A DNA stretch of 44,822 nt from Clostridiales bacterium (GTDB taxonomy: Bacteria > Bacillota_A > Clostridia > Oscillospirales > Oscillospiraceae): NCBI GenBank assembly GCA_022777455.1, contig JALFGI010000341.1:1-44822 (forward strand). Reading direction: 5' to 3'. The number at the start of each line of letters is the position of its first letter. Within the stretch, counting starts at the first letter, position 1. The notes below the pieces were generated by a model. The model made no database searches. It saw nothing but the letters and a program-made list of their open reading frames with translations, and was not told the origin of the DNA. The translations under genes and the position numbers were made by a program. Of the stretch, positions 32,403 through 40,491 are shown piece after piece.

Positions 32403-33259
32403 CTGAAACCATTGAACGGATGACGGAATCCACATTGGATGACGACCTCCATCAGTATCTGAATGAAATCCGGGGTATCCCCCGGCTCACACCGGAGCAG
32501 GAGCGGGATCTGGCCAAGCGCTGCGCAGCCGGGGATGAGGCCGCCATCCGCCAGATGGTGAACGCCAATCTCCGCCTTGTGGTTTATATCGCCAGGGAAT
32601 ACGCCGGACGGGGCGTGGCGCTGATGGACCTGATTCAGGAGGGCAGTATCGGACTGCTTGTTGCCGCCCGGAAATTTGACTATACAAAAGAATATCGCTT
32701 TTCCACTTATGCCACCAAGTGGATTCGCCAGGGCGTTACCCGCTGCCTGATGAACAACAGCGGCATCATACGGGTTCCGCTGCACACTGCGGAAAGAATT
32801 CGCAAGGTGGAAGCGGCCCGGAACCTTCTGAAGCAGCAATATGGAACGGACCCCACCTCCGAAGAAATTGCGCAGCAGGTGGGTATGCCTGTTGCGAAGG
32901 TGGAGGAGCTGCTCAGCCTGTCTCCTGACGTGTGCTCCCTGGATGTACTTACCGGTGACAGCGATAAAAATACCTTGGGTTCCATGCTGGAGGATCTGGA
33001 TGCCCTCCAGCCCCAGGAAGCGCTGGTGCGTCAGGAGCTGGAAACAATGATGCAGAAAATGCTCAGCTCTCTCACGGATCGTCAGAGGCAGATTCTCTGT
33101 CTCCACTTCGGGCTGGAGGATGGAGTGGAACACTCCCTGGAGGAAATCGGTAAACTGCTGGGCATTTCCAAGGAGCGGACCAGGCAGATCGAGCGCCAGG
33201 CCATGGACAAGCTCCAGGCAATGGGCACCAGTATGGGATTGGAGGATTTTCTGGAATGA
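32399..33259 (+). CDS. Sigma-70 factor, RpoD-related, lacking region 1.1
   Basis: This 286-residue sigma factor has region 1.2 (about 16-45), region 2 with LMDLIQEGSIGLLVAARKFD (2.1-2.2, about 75-94) and YRFSTYATKWIRQG (2.3-2.4, about 99-112), region 3 (about 125-205), and region 4 with SLEEIGKLLGISKERTRQIE (about 246-265). It follows dnaG, the usual rpoD position. However, it lacks region 1.1, is shorter than typical RpoD, and has Lys in place of the first Trp of the primary-sigma ATWWIRQ motif. It may be an alternative, group-2-like sigma rather than the housekeeping factor. Overlaps: 4 bp with dnaG and 4 bp with the next sigma-like gene. Confidence 0.88.
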   Translation: MTETIERMTESTLDDDLHQYLNEIRGIPRLTPEQERDLAKRCAAGDEAAIRQMVNANLRLVVYIAREYAGRGVALMDLIQEGSIGLLVAARKFDYTKEYRFSTYATKWIRQGVTRCLMNNSGIIRVPLHTAERIRKVEAARNLLKQQYGTDPTSEEIAQQVGMPVAKVEELLSLSPDVCSLDVLTGDSDKNTLGSMLEDLDALQPQEALVRQELETMMQKMLSSLTDRQRQILCLHFGLEDGVEHSLEEIGKLLGISKERTRQIERQAMDKLQAMGTSMGLEDFLE

Positions 33260-34290
33260 TCGATATTCAATTCGAACAAAGCCCCTGGGAGGCTTATTTG
33301 AATTCCTGTAAAAACGGTGCGTCCATCTCCGCTTGGAATCTGATTTCCATGCTGGAAGATGAGGACGATGAAGCGGTGGAGGATGCATTCCGGACCATCC
33401 AGGAAAAGCGGTTGAATTTGGATATTACCGCCCTGCCGAGAACCATCGCCGCGGGCCAGGCGGCCCAGCGGCTGAAGCAGGAAAAGGAATATGTACAAAA
33501 GGGGCTGAACCCTTCCGACATGGAAGAAAATGACCCGCTGCGTCTGTACCTGGAGGAAATCGCCGGGATTCCTGCCTATGGGGAAGAAGAACTTCTGGCG
33601 GAGAAACTGCTGTCCGGCGACGAAAAGGCTGCCGAAGCCCTGACCAATTCCGGTCTGGGTCGGGTGGTGCAGATGGCAAAGGAATTTGCCGGCTGGAATG
33701 TTCTTCTGCTGGATCTGATCCAAGAGGGCAGTGTGGGATTGTGGGAAGCCATTCAAAGCTACTCCGGCGGTGATTATGCTGCCCATCGTGACAGAATGAT
33801 TCGCACGGCCCTTGCCAAATCCGTCATCTTGCAGGCCAGAAGCAATGGAATCAGTCAAAAAATGCGCCAGTCTCTTCAGGACTATCGCAGCACCGATGAA
33901 AAGCTCCTGATGGAGCTGGGGCGAAACCCCTCTCTGGAGGAAATTGCAGAGGGAATGAAAATCAGCAGGGAAGAGGCGGAGTGCATCAAAAAGATGATGG
34001 ATGATGCCATACTGCTGAACCAGGCGGAGCAGCTGACCCAGTCCAAGGAAGAAACGCCGGAGGACGATCTGGCGGTGGAGGACACGGCTTATTTCCAGAT
34101 GCGTCAGAGAATCGGTGAGCTGCTTTCTCAGCTGAACGAACAGGATGCTCAAATCCTCACGCTGCGCTTCGGCCTGGAGAAAGGCCGTCCCATGAGCGCC
34201 GAAGAAGTGGGACGAACCTTGGGCATGACTTCCGGGGAGGTTTCCCGGCGGGAGATTGCAGCGCTTGCAAAACTGCGTACCGAAAAATAA
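33256..34290 (+). CDS. Divergent sigma-70-like protein with degenerate promoter-recognition core
   Basis: This 344-residue protein is clearly related to sigma-70 factors but altered. Residues about 18-63 resemble region 1.1 (acidic, ISMLEDEDDEAVEDAFRTI). Region 1.2 starts NDPLRLYLEEIAGIP (about 92-106). The core-binding segment LLDLIQEGSVGLWEAI (about 151-166) is kept. The expected region 2.3/2.4 aromatic block (RFSTYATxWIRQ) is replaced by DYAAHRDRMIRTALAKS, so DNA melting and -10 recognition look lost. Region 4 is present but weak (SAEEVGRTLGMTSGEVSRRE). Possible roles are a regulator of RNA polymerase or of the upstream sigma, or a specialised sigma. These are inferences. It overlaps the first sigma gene by 4 bp and lies 22 bp before cmk. 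Confidence 0.8.
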   Translation: MIDIQFEQSPWEAYLNSCKNGASISAWNLISMLEDEDDEAVEDAFRTIQEKRLNLDITALPRTIAAGQAAQRLKQEKEYVQKGLNPSDMEENDPLRLYLEEIAGIPAYGEEELLAEKLLSGDEKAAEALTNSGLGRVVQMAKEFAGWNVLLLDLIQEGSVGLWEAIQSYSGGDYAAHRDRMIRTALAKSVILQARSNGISQKMRQSLQDYRSTDEKLLMELGRNPSLEEIAEGMKISREEAECIKKMMDDAILLNQAEQLTQSKEETPEDDLAVEDTAYFQMRQRIGELLSQLNEQDAQILTLRFGLEKGRPMSAEEVGRTLGMTSGEVSRREIAALAKLRTEK

Positions 34291-34312
34291 TCTGAAAAGG
34301 ATGGAGATCATG

Positions 34313-34990
34313 ATGAAAAAAATTTCCGTGGCCATCGACGGTCCTGCCGGAGCGGGGAAGAGCACCATTGCCCGCCGGCTTGCGGCGGAATTGGGCTATC
34401 GCTATGTGGATACCGGTGCTATTTACCGCACGGTTGCCTATTTTATGGACCTGTGGGGTGTCAGCCCTAAGGATGTGGATGGGGTAAACCGCTATATTGA
34501 CGAGCTTACCATCGGAATTGAATATGATGAAGACGGCCTGCAGCACATGATCATGAACGGTATGGATGTCACAGAGGACATTCGCACCCAGGAAATCTCC
34601 CAAAAGGCCAGCCTGATTTCGGGCCACGCCTGTGTGCGGGAAATGCTGCTGGACATGCAGCGGGATCTGGCCAATGCGTATGATGTGGTTATGGATGGCC
34701 GGGACATCGGTACGGTGGTTCTGCCCAAGGCAACTGTGAAGATTTTCCTGACCGCTTCCGCCGAGGTACGGGCAAAGCGCCGCTGCAACGAGCTGTTGGC
34801 CAAAGGCCAGAAGGCAAAGTACGAGACGGTTCTGAAGGAAATCCAGCAGCGGGATTACCAGGATACCCATCGGGAAATCGCCCCGCTGAAAATGGCCCGG
34901 GACAGCATCAAGGTGGATACCTCCGAGATGAATATTGAGGAGACGGTTGCGGCACTTTTGAAAATTATCCGGGAGAAGACAGCACCATGA
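34313..34990 (+). CDS. cmk: Cytidylate kinase
   Basis: This 225-residue NMP kinase has SVAIDGPAGAGKSTIARRLA (P-loop, residues about 5-24), GYRYVDTGAIYR, the substrate segment MDGRDIGTVVLP and the LID region with RAKRR. It phosphorylates CMP and dCMP. Three in-frame ATGs exist (34301, 34310, 34313). GGAG at 34303-34306 sits inside the first and gives proper 6-nt spacing only to 34313. The stop overlaps the ispH-S1 start by 4 bp; the cmk-ispH-S1 order is standard in Clostridia. Confidence 0.96.
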   Translation: MKKISVAIDGPAGAGKSTIARRLAAELGYRYVDTGAIYRTVAYFMDLWGVSPKDVDGVNRYIDELTIGIEYDEDGLQHMIMNGMDVTEDIRTQEISQKASLISGHACVREMLLDMQRDLANAYDVVMDGRDIGTVVLPKATVKIFLTASAEVRAKRRCNELLAKGQKAKYETVLKEIQQRDYQDTHREIAPLKMARDSIKVDTSEMNIEETVAALLKIIREKTAP

Positions 34991-36924
34991 GCGTTACGGT
35001 AGCCAAAAGTGCCGGCTTTTGCTTCGGCGTCAGCCGGGCGGTGGAACTGGTGGAAACAGCGGCAAAGGAAGGAAAGCATACGCTTACCCTTGGCCCCATC
35101 ATCCACAACCGCCATGTGGTGGAGCGTTTTCAGAAGATGGGCGTCCAGGTCATTGAGCAGCCGGAGCAGGCTCAGCCCGGCGATACCGTAATCATCCGCT
35201 CCCATGGTGTCAGTCGGGAAGTTTACGAAAGGCTGGAAAAGCAGGGGGCAGAAATCATCGACGCAACCTGTCCCTTTGTAAAACGGATCCATAACCTGGT
35301 GGCACAGGCAGAGGAAGCCGGACAATTGCCCATCATCATCGGCACACCCACCCACCCGGAGGTGGAGGGAATTGCCGGCTGGTGCACCCGGTGCAAGGTC
35401 TTTGCCGATGCGGAATCTCTGGAAAAATGGGTCGTGGAGAAACACATTTCCTCCGATTTGCCAGTTTGTATGGTTTCACAAACCACCTCCACAGAATTTT
35501 TGTGGAAAAAATGCGTCCAATTTGCAAAAAAACAGTTTACTTACTTGAAAACATTTGATACAATATGTAGAGCAACAGAGTGTAGGCAAAGTGAAGCATC
35601 CGCGTTAAGCCAAAGATGTCAGGCAATGGTCGTTGTAGGAGATCTCAAAAGTTCCAACACAGGCCGTCTTGCGATGATTTGCCGTGAACACTGCGAAAAG
35701 GTTGTCCTGGTGGATAACGCATCCGAGCTGGACAAAGACTTTTTCCGTGGTGTGTCTGATGTTGGAATCACTGCTGGTGCGTCGACACCGGCGTGGATTA
35801 TAAAGGAGGTCAACAAGACTATGAGCGAAATTACCAATGTTGAGGCTGTGCAGGAGGAGAACTTTGCCGAGCTTCTCGAGCAGTCCATCAAAACTTTAAA
35901 TACAGGAGATAAGGTTGTTGGAACCGTTACCGGTATTAGCAATACCGAGGTCCAGGTCGATCTGGGCACCAAGCATGCTGGTTACATTCCCTATGACGAA
36001 GTCAGCGCTGATTCTTCTGTAAAGCCTGAAGACGTGCTGAAGGTGGGCGACGAGATCGAGGTCTTTGTCGTTCGCGTCAACGATCAGGAAGGCACCGTGC
36101 AGCTGTCCAAGAAGAAGCTGGACGGCCTGAAGGTGTGGGACGACATGGCTGGTTATGTTGAGAACAAGACCACCATTGATGCCGTGATCACCGAAGAAAA
36201 CAAGGGCGGCCTGGTTGCCAATGTGAAGGGCGTCCGTGTGTTCATCCCCGCTTCCCAGTCCGGCATCGCTAAGGGTGGCGACATGGCCGCTATGGTTGGC
36301 AAGCCCGTGCAGCTGAAGATCACCGAGGTCAACCGCGCTCGCCGCCGTGCCATCGGTTCCATCCGCGCCGTTACCTCCGAGCAGCGCAAGGCCGCTCAGG
36401 AGAAGATCTGGAGCGAGATCGAGGTGGGCAAGCAGTACCATGGTACCGTCAAGTCCCTGACTTCTTATGGTGCATTCGTGGACATCGGCGGTGTGGATGG
36501 CATGGTTCACGTCTCCGAGCTGAGCTGGAACCGCATCAAGACTCCCGCTGACGTTGTCAAGGTTGGTGACGAAATCGACGTTTACGTCATCTCCTTCGAC
36601 CCCGAGAAGCACAAGATTTCCCTGGGCTACAAGACCGCTGAGATGAACCCCTGGAACCAGTTCATGAGCAAGTACAGCGTGGGCGACGTGGTGGAAGCCA
36701 AGATCGTCAAGCTGATGACCTTCGGTGCTTTCGCCGAGATCCTGCCCGGTGTTGACGGCCTGATCCACATCTCTCAGATCGCTGACCGCCGCATCGGCAA
36801 GCCCGAGGATGTTCTGTCCGAGGGCCAGGTTGTCCAGGTGAAGATCACCGATATCGCTGAGAATAAGCGTATCTCCCTGTCCATCCGTGCTCTGCTGGAG
36901 CAGCCCGAAGAGGACGCAGAGTAA
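34987..36924 (+). CDS. ispH: Fusion of IspH (HMBPP reductase) and ribosomal protein S1
   Basis: This 645-residue two-domain fusion has residues 1-278 as 4-hydroxy-3-methylbut-2-enyl diphosphate reductase, the last step of the MEP isoprenoid pathway. Its iron-sulfur ligands are Cys12 (GFCFGV), Cys95 (DATCPF) and Cys194 (TICRAT), with GTPTHPEVEG and SSNTGRL also present. Residues about 300-635 are four S1 RNA-binding repeats ending in an acidic tail. Such fusions are known in Clostridia. The S1 half shows much stronger codon bias than the IspH half. An AAAGGAGG and ATG at the junction (Met279, position 35821) and a promoter-like sequence at 35536-35564 suggest S1 is also made alone. Confidence 0.95.
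   Translation: MSVTVAKSAGFCFGVSRAVELVETAAKEGKHTLTLGPIIHNRHVVERFQKMGVQVIEQPEQAQPGDTVIIRSHGVSREVYERLEKQGAEIIDATCPFVKRIHNLVAQAEEAGQLPIIIGTPTHPEVEGIAGWCTRCKVFADAESLEKWVVEKHISSDLPVCMVSQTTSTEFLWKKCVQFAKKQFTYLKTFDTICRATECRQSEASALSQRCQAMVVVGDLKSSNTGRLAMICREHCEKVVLVDNASELDKDFFRGVSDVGITAGASTPAWIIKEVNKTMSEITNVEAVQEENFAELLEQSIKTLNTGDKVVGTVTGISNTEVQVDLGTKHAGYIPYDEVSADSSVKPEDVLKVGDEIEVFVVRVNDQEGTVQLSKKKLDGLKVWDDMAGYVENKTTIDAVITEENKGGLVANVKGVRVFIPASQSGIAKGGDMAAMVGKPVQLKITEVNRARRRAIGSIRAVTSEQRKAAQEKIWSEIEVGKQYHGTVKSLTSYGAFVDIGGVDGMVHVSELSWNRIKTPADVVKVGDEIDVYVISFDPEKHKISLGYKTAEMNPWNQFMSKYSVGDVVEAKIVKLMTFGAFAEILPGVDGLIHISQIADRRIGKPEDVLSEGQVVQVKITDIAENKRISLSIRALLEQPEEDAE
35536..35564 (+). promoter_or_regulatory. 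Candidate internal promoter within ispH part, reading into S1
   Basis: TTTACT (35536-35541) and TACAAT (35559-35564) are spaced by 17 bp with a TGA extended -10, in an unusually AT-rich stretch of the coding region about 260 bp upstream of the internal S1 start. Confidence 0.5.
35802..35823 (+). promoter_or_regulatory. Internal Shine-Dalgarno and ATG for free S1
   Basis: AAAGGAGG at 35802-35809 lies 11 nt before the in-frame ATG at 35821. Translation from there would give a 367-residue S1 protein beginning MSEITNVEAVQ, the natural boundary of the S1 homology. Confidence 0.6.
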
Positions 36925-36935
36925 GCATTACCCGC

Positions 36936-36967
36936 ATACCGGGGCAGGAAACTGCCCCGGTATTTTT
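36936..36967 (+). terminator. Intrinsic terminator after ispH-S1
   Basis: ATACCGGGGCAG (36936-36947) pairs with CTGCCCCGGTAT (36952-36963) over a GAAA tetraloop and is followed by TTTT and G. It ends the dgt/dnaG/sigma/cmk/ispH-S1 block. Confidence 0.92.
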
Positions 36968-36987
36968 GTAGAAAGGATAAGATCGTT

Positions 36988-37269
36988 ATGGTAAAGCATA
37001 TTGTTTTGTATAAACTGAAGGACGGTGTCAACAAAGCCGATGCGGTGAAATTGATCGCTTCCGTGCTGGAGCCCTTGGTTGGAAAGATTCCCGGCCTTCT
37101 CCATCTGGAAGTCCGCCAGGCCTACAATGGCATGGACTATGCCCTTTATTCCGAGTTTGAGAGCAGGGAGTCACTTTCCGCTTATGCGGTTCATCCCCTG
37201 CACCTGGAGGCAAAGACGCATTTTGCCCACCTGTTGGAAACCCGTGTGGCAGCTGACTACGATGTATAA
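36988..37269 (+). CDS. Dabb-domain (stress-responsive alpha/beta barrel) protein
   Basis: This 93-residue protein matches the Dabb fold in size and pattern: start MVKHIVLYKLKDG, a central LVGKIPGLLHLEV, a YALYSEFES strand, and a final HPLHLEAKTHF helix. Dabb proteins are dimeric ferredoxin-like domains of varied and often unknown function. AAAGGA lies upstream of the ATG. It is 11 bp before the ACT-domain gene and probably belongs to the same small operon. Confidence 0.88.
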   Translation: MVKHIVLYKLKDGVNKADAVKLIASVLEPLVGKIPGLLHLEVRQAYNGMDYALYSEFESRESLSAYAVHPLHLEAKTHFAHLLETRVAADYDV

Positions 37270-37280
37270 GGAGAACTGCC

Positions 37281-37550
37281 ATGAAAGCAATCGTTACCGT
37301 CGTGGGTAAGGACCGGGTGGGCATTATTGCCTCCGTCTGCACCCAGCTTGCCGCGTTTAACGTCAACGTTTTGGACATCAGCCAGACTGTTATGCAGGGT
37401 TATTTCACGATGATGATGGCCACTGAAATATCCCAGTGCAGCATTCCTGTGGCCGAGCTGGCAAAGCAAATGGAGCAGGTGGGCAAGGAGATGGGCCTGG
37501 CTATTCATGTGCAGCGGGAGGACATCTTCCAGGCCATGCACCGGATTTGA
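37281..37550 (+). CDS. ACT-domain regulatory protein (UPF0237 type)
   Basis: This 89-residue protein consists of one ACT domain: KAIVTVVGKDRVGIIASVC (about 2-20), then NVNVLDISQTVMQGYFTMMM and a closing helix. ACT domains usually bind small ligands such as amino acids. This stand-alone form is almost always encoded next to a DUF711/PFL gene, as here (9 bp gap), suggesting that the pair works together. The ligand is unknown. Confidence 0.93.
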   Translation: MKAIVTVVGKDRVGIIASVCTQLAAFNVNVLDISQTVMQGYFTMMMATEISQCSIPVAELAKQMEQVGKEMGLAIHVQREDIFQAMHRI

Positions 37551-37559
37551 GGACGCGCC

Positions 37560-38918
37560 ATGCTGAATCAAAAAGACATTCTGGAAACCCAGGCTATGAT
37601 CGAGGAGCAGCACCTGGATATCCGTACCATTACCATGGGAATCAGCCTGCTGGATTGCTGCGACCCGGATCTGAAAACCTGCTGCGAGAAAATCTATCGG
37701 AAAATCACCCGCTGCGCCAAGGACCTGGTGAAGGTGGGCAACGAGATTGAAGCGGAATTCGGCATCCCCATTGTGAACAAGCGGATTTCCGTTACTCCCA
37801 TTGCTTTGGTGGCGGGTTCCTGTGAGACGGATTCCTATGTGGAAATCGCCAAAACCCTGGATGCTGCTGCCAAGACCTGCGGCGTAAACTTCATTGGCGG
37901 CTTTTCTGCATTGGTGCAGAAGGGCGCTACTACCGGGGACTGGAAGCTGATCCGTTCTATCCCTGCCGCCATGGCTGCCACGGAGCGTGTCTGCGCCAGT
38001 GTGAATGTGGGCTCCACCAAGGCCGGAATCAATATGGATGCCGTTGCCGAAATGGGACGAATTATCAAGCAGGCTGCTGAAGCCACCAAAGATGACGGCT
38101 GCATGGGCTGCGCGAAAATTGTGGTGTTTGCCAACGCGGTGGAGGATAACCCCTTCATGGCCGGTGCCTTCCATGGTGTGGGTGAGCCGGAATGTGTCAT
38201 CAATGTGGGCGTTTCCGGTCCGGGTGTGGTGCATCACGCACTGCAGAAGGTGAAAGGCCAGCCCTTTGACGTGGTGGCCGAAACCATCAAGAAAACAGCC
38301 TTCCAGGTGACCCGGATGGGCCAGCTTGTGGGCGTGGAAGCCTCCCGTCGTCTGGGTGTGCCCTTTGGCATTGTGGACCTGAGCCTGGCTCCCACCCCCG
38401 CTGTGGGCGACAGTGTGGCCCGCATTCTGGAGGAAATGGGCCTTGAGGTTTGCGGTACCCACGGAACAACTGCTGCACTCGCCATGCTGAATGATGCAGT
38501 GAAAAAGGGCGGTGTGATGGCCTCCAACCATGTGGGCGGCCTGTCCGGCGCCTTTATTCCCGTGTCCGAGGACGAGGGCATGATTGCCGCTGCCGAACGG
38601 GGCACTCTGGTAATAGACAAGCTGGAGGCCATGACCTGTGTCTGCTCCGTGGGGCTGGACATGATTGCTGTCCCCGGGGATACCAGCGCCGCCACCATCT
38701 CCGCCATCATCGCGGATGAGGCAGCCATCGGCATGGTCAATACCAAAACCACCGCTGTCCGCATTATCCCCGCACTGGGCAAAACCGTGGGCGACCGGGT
38801 GGAAATGGGCGGCCTGCTGGGAAGCGCGCCTGTCATGCCTGTCCACAGCGAGGGAAGCGACGCCTTCATCGCCCGGGGCGGCCGCATTCCCGCTCCGCTT
38901 CAGAGCCTGAAAAACTGA
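37560..38918 (+). CDS. PFL family protein (DUF711/UPF0210)
   Basis: This 452-residue protein matches the DUF711 family in length and motifs: [20 protein letters not shown] at the N terminus, [12 protein letters not shown] (about 78-89), CVNV-type glycine-rich segments ([16 protein letters not shown]) and [12 protein letters not shown]. The fold is related to pyruvate formate-lyase-like barrels, but no glycyl radical motif is present, so enzyme activity is unproved. It pairs with the ACT-domain gene upstream. A GAGG site precedes the ATG. Confidence 0.92.
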   Translation: MLNQKDILETQAMIEEQHLDIRTITMGISLLDCCDPDLKTCCEKIYRKITRCAKDLVKVGNEIEAEFGIPIVNKRISVTPIALVAGSCETDSYVEIAKTLDAAAKTCGVNFIGGFSALVQKGATTGDWKLIRSIPAAMAATERVCASVNVGSTKAGINMDAVAEMGRIIKQAAEATKDDGCMGCAKIVVFANAVEDNPFMAGAFHGVGEPECVINVGVSGPGVVHHALQKVKGQPFDVVAETIKKTAFQVTRMGQLVGVEASRRLGVPFGIVDLSLAPTPAVGDSVARILEEMGLEVCGTHGTTAALAMLNDAVKKGGVMASNHVGGLSGAFIPVSEDEGMIAAAERGTLVIDKLEAMTCVCSVGLDMIAVPGDTSAATISAIIADEAAIGMVNTKTTAVRIIPALGKTVGDRVEMGGLLGSAPVMPVHSEGSDAFIARGGRIPAPLQSLKN

Positions 38919-38942
38919 TTCGATTCTTTTTTCAATTTTTTT

Positions 38943-38970
38943 GAGCCAGCCGTTTTCGGCTGGCTCTTAT
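38943..38970 (+). terminator. Intrinsic terminator after the PFL-family gene
   Basis: GAGCCAGCCG (38943-38952) pairs with CGGCTGGCTC (38957-38966) over a TTTT loop, followed by TTATCC. The T tract is short. On the minus strand it would be preceded by a run of A. Confidence 0.75.
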
Positions 38971-39002
38971 CCTATAAAAAACGATAGAACAAATTTCAGT
39001 TG

Positions 39003-39031
39003 TTGACATTACAGAACATTTGCTCTATAAT
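39003..39031 (+). promoter_or_regulatory. Perfect consensus promoter with LexA-like site in the spacer
   Basis: TTGACA (39003-39008) and TATAAT (39026-39031) are both exact, with the ideal 17-bp spacing. The spacer contains GAACATTTGCTC (39014-39025), one mismatch from the Gram-positive LexA half-site pattern GAAC-N4-GTTC. A related half-site, AGAACAAAT, lies 5' of the -35. The promoter call is strong. The operator call is tentative. Confidence 0.8.
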
Positions 39032-39131
39032 ATATTCAAACAAATAGATGAAAAAGATGGAAAATCAATGACAGAAGGGTCCATGGATTTTGATTCATCG
39101 AATCCAGCCATTTGAAGAAGGAGTGTTTTTG

Positions 39132-39704
39132 ATGACAGAACTGGAAACCATGCAGCGTGCAAAGATGTTCATTGATCGGCTGGCGAATGGCCTTAACCCG
39201 CTGGACGGACAGCCGCTCCCGGAGGGAGAGATCGTCAATCATGTGAAAGTAGCCCGGTGTCTGTTTTACGTATCCAATGTGCTGCAACAGGTCATTCAAA
39301 ATGGCGGGACTGTGGATAAGAAACCGAAGGGACCCAAAGAGCCGTTTTTTCTGGATGCAGCAGCCCGGTCAAAATTCCAGATATCCCAGAAACCCATTCC
39401 CATTACGGAAATCAGAGAAAGAATCAACAGCCTGATTGACTCGGATACCATGCTTCAGCTGAAGCATAAGAGTATCATCACCTGGCTGCTGAATGTTGGC
39501 ATATTGAAAGAGGAGCCCGGCTTTGATGGAAAAATGAAGAAATACCCTACAGAAGCCGGGATTGGTATCGGTATCCAGCTGGAGCACCGGATGGGAATGC
39601 GCGGGAGTTATGATGTCATTGTTTACTCTCCCCAGGCACAGCAATTCATCCTGGATAATCTTGATGGAATCATTGTTTTGAATTGTCAGAAACCATCACG
39701 GTGA
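39132..39704 (+). CDS. Conserved hypothetical protein
   Basis: This 190-residue soluble protein has no signal peptide or membrane segment. The first half is helical (TMQRAKMFIDRLANGLNPLDG, then ARCLFYVSNVLQQVIQNGG). The second half contains KHKSIITWLLNVGIL, resembling a small helix-turn-helix-like bundle, and a final beta-rich part (GIGIQLEHRMG, VIVYSPQAQQFI). I recognise it as a type found in gut Clostridia but know no function. The ATG at 39132 has AAGGAG 9 nt upstream. The frame continues back to 39090. A perfect promoter with a possible SOS-type operator sits 100 bp upstream, so it may be an inducible gene. Confidence 0.7.
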   Translation: MTELETMQRAKMFIDRLANGLNPLDGQPLPEGEIVNHVKVARCLFYVSNVLQQVIQNGGTVDKKPKGPKEPFFLDAAARSKFQISQKPIPITEIRERINSLIDSDTMLQLKHKSIITWLLNVGILKEEPGFDGKMKKYPTEAGIGIGIQLEHRMGMRGSYDVIVYSPQAQQFILDNLDGIIVLNCQKPSR

Positions 39705-39787
39705 AAAGAGTATCGGCCGCTGCCCATTCAGGGATAAGGATTCCCATTATCCCGGTGCGGTAAATTTGCTGCTTTGAGGTAGATCCA

Positions 39788-40246
39788 ATGACTGTCAGAG
39801 ATGCCAAATATGAAGATATGAAACAGTTGGGGCGGATTATGTCTGTTTCATTCAAAACAGCTTTTTCGGGTTATATTTCCCCGCAGACACTGGAAGTTTC
39901 TGCCAATCAAGACAGCTGCATCATGCTTTTGGAGAGCGTTTTCCGGGAAGGAAAGATCCACTTTCTCATAGGTGAGGAAGGTGGGATGCTCTGCTGGCAG
40001 GAAGAGGAGGCCGGCGTGGAGATGATAGCGATTCATTCCCTCCCGGAAACCTGGGGTACTGGCCTTGGACACGCTATGCTCACAGAAGCACTGTGCCAAA
40101 TTGGCGAAAAGCCTGTTTTTCTGTGGGTCTTCAAAGAGAATCACCGCGCCCGTCGATTCTACGAAAAACATGGGTTCCACTGGGATGGAACCGAACGTGT
40201 CAGCGAGTATGACGGTGCACCGGAAGTACGGTATGTGAAAGGGTAA
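39788..40246 (+). CDS. GNAT-family N-acetyltransferase
   Basis: This 152-residue protein has the GNAT order: N-terminal VRDAKYEDMKQLGRIM, a central beta-strand with VEMIAIHSLPETWGTGLGHAML (the acetyl-CoA loop is the WGTGLG part, about residues 93-98), then VFLWVFKENHRARRFYEKHGF, the usual C-terminal signature. It acetylates an amine of unknown identity. The stop codon overlaps the presumed target-site duplication of the hairpin element that follows. Confidence 0.9.
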   Translation: MTVRDAKYEDMKQLGRIMSVSFKTAFSGYISPQTLEVSANQDSCIMLLESVFREGKIHFLIGEEGGMLCWQEEEAGVEMIAIHSLPETWGTGLGHAMLTEALCQIGEKPVFLWVFKENHRARRFYEKHGFHWDGTERVSEYDGAPEVRYVKG

Positions 40247-40251
40247 TACCT

Positions 40252-40416
40252 AGGGCAACACCGCACAATGGGAACTGCGAGCTTCGGCGGATCTTTTGTT
40301 CCAATCGTGCAGTATGAAAAATGGAAAACACATCCAGTATTCCCGCATTTTTCATACTTTCGCTTGGAACAAAATCTCTCGCCGAATCTCCTTGCCCCAT
40401 TATGCTGTGTTGCCCT
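40252..40416. mobile_element. MITE-like palindromic element, 165 bp
   Basis: Terminal inverted repeats pair AGGGCAACACCGCACAATGGG (first 20 or so bases from 40252) with the complement of 40396-40416, with two mismatches in 21. Further complementary blocks (TTCGGCG, TTTTGTTCCAA, AGTATGAAAAATG) run nearly to the centre, so each strand can fold into a long hairpin. The direct repeat AATAC occurs at 40245-40249 and 40419-40423, a plausible 5-bp target duplication lying 2 bp outside the repeats. There is no transposase. Open frames inside are by-products of the palindrome. Confidence 0.75.
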
Positions 40417-40450
40417 GGAATACGCCAGGGGGAAAAACAAAGACGGATGC

Positions 40451-40484
40451 AAAAAGCTGGGTCCCGGAGCATTCCGGGACCCAG
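40451..40484 (-). terminator. Intrinsic terminator of rsgA
   Basis: A perfect 12-bp stem, CTGGGTCCCGGA with TCCGGGACCCAG (40457-40468 and 40473-40484), is followed on the minus strand by TTTTT. It sits 7 bp behind the rsgA stop. Confidence 0.92.
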
Positions 40485-40491
40485 TTTCCGT

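Noticed and set aside
37257..38846. A 529-codon antisense frame over the ACT and PFL genes
   Set aside because: It covers two conserved genes on the opposite strand and shows no recognisable domain. It is an artefact of codon bias in GC-rich DNA.
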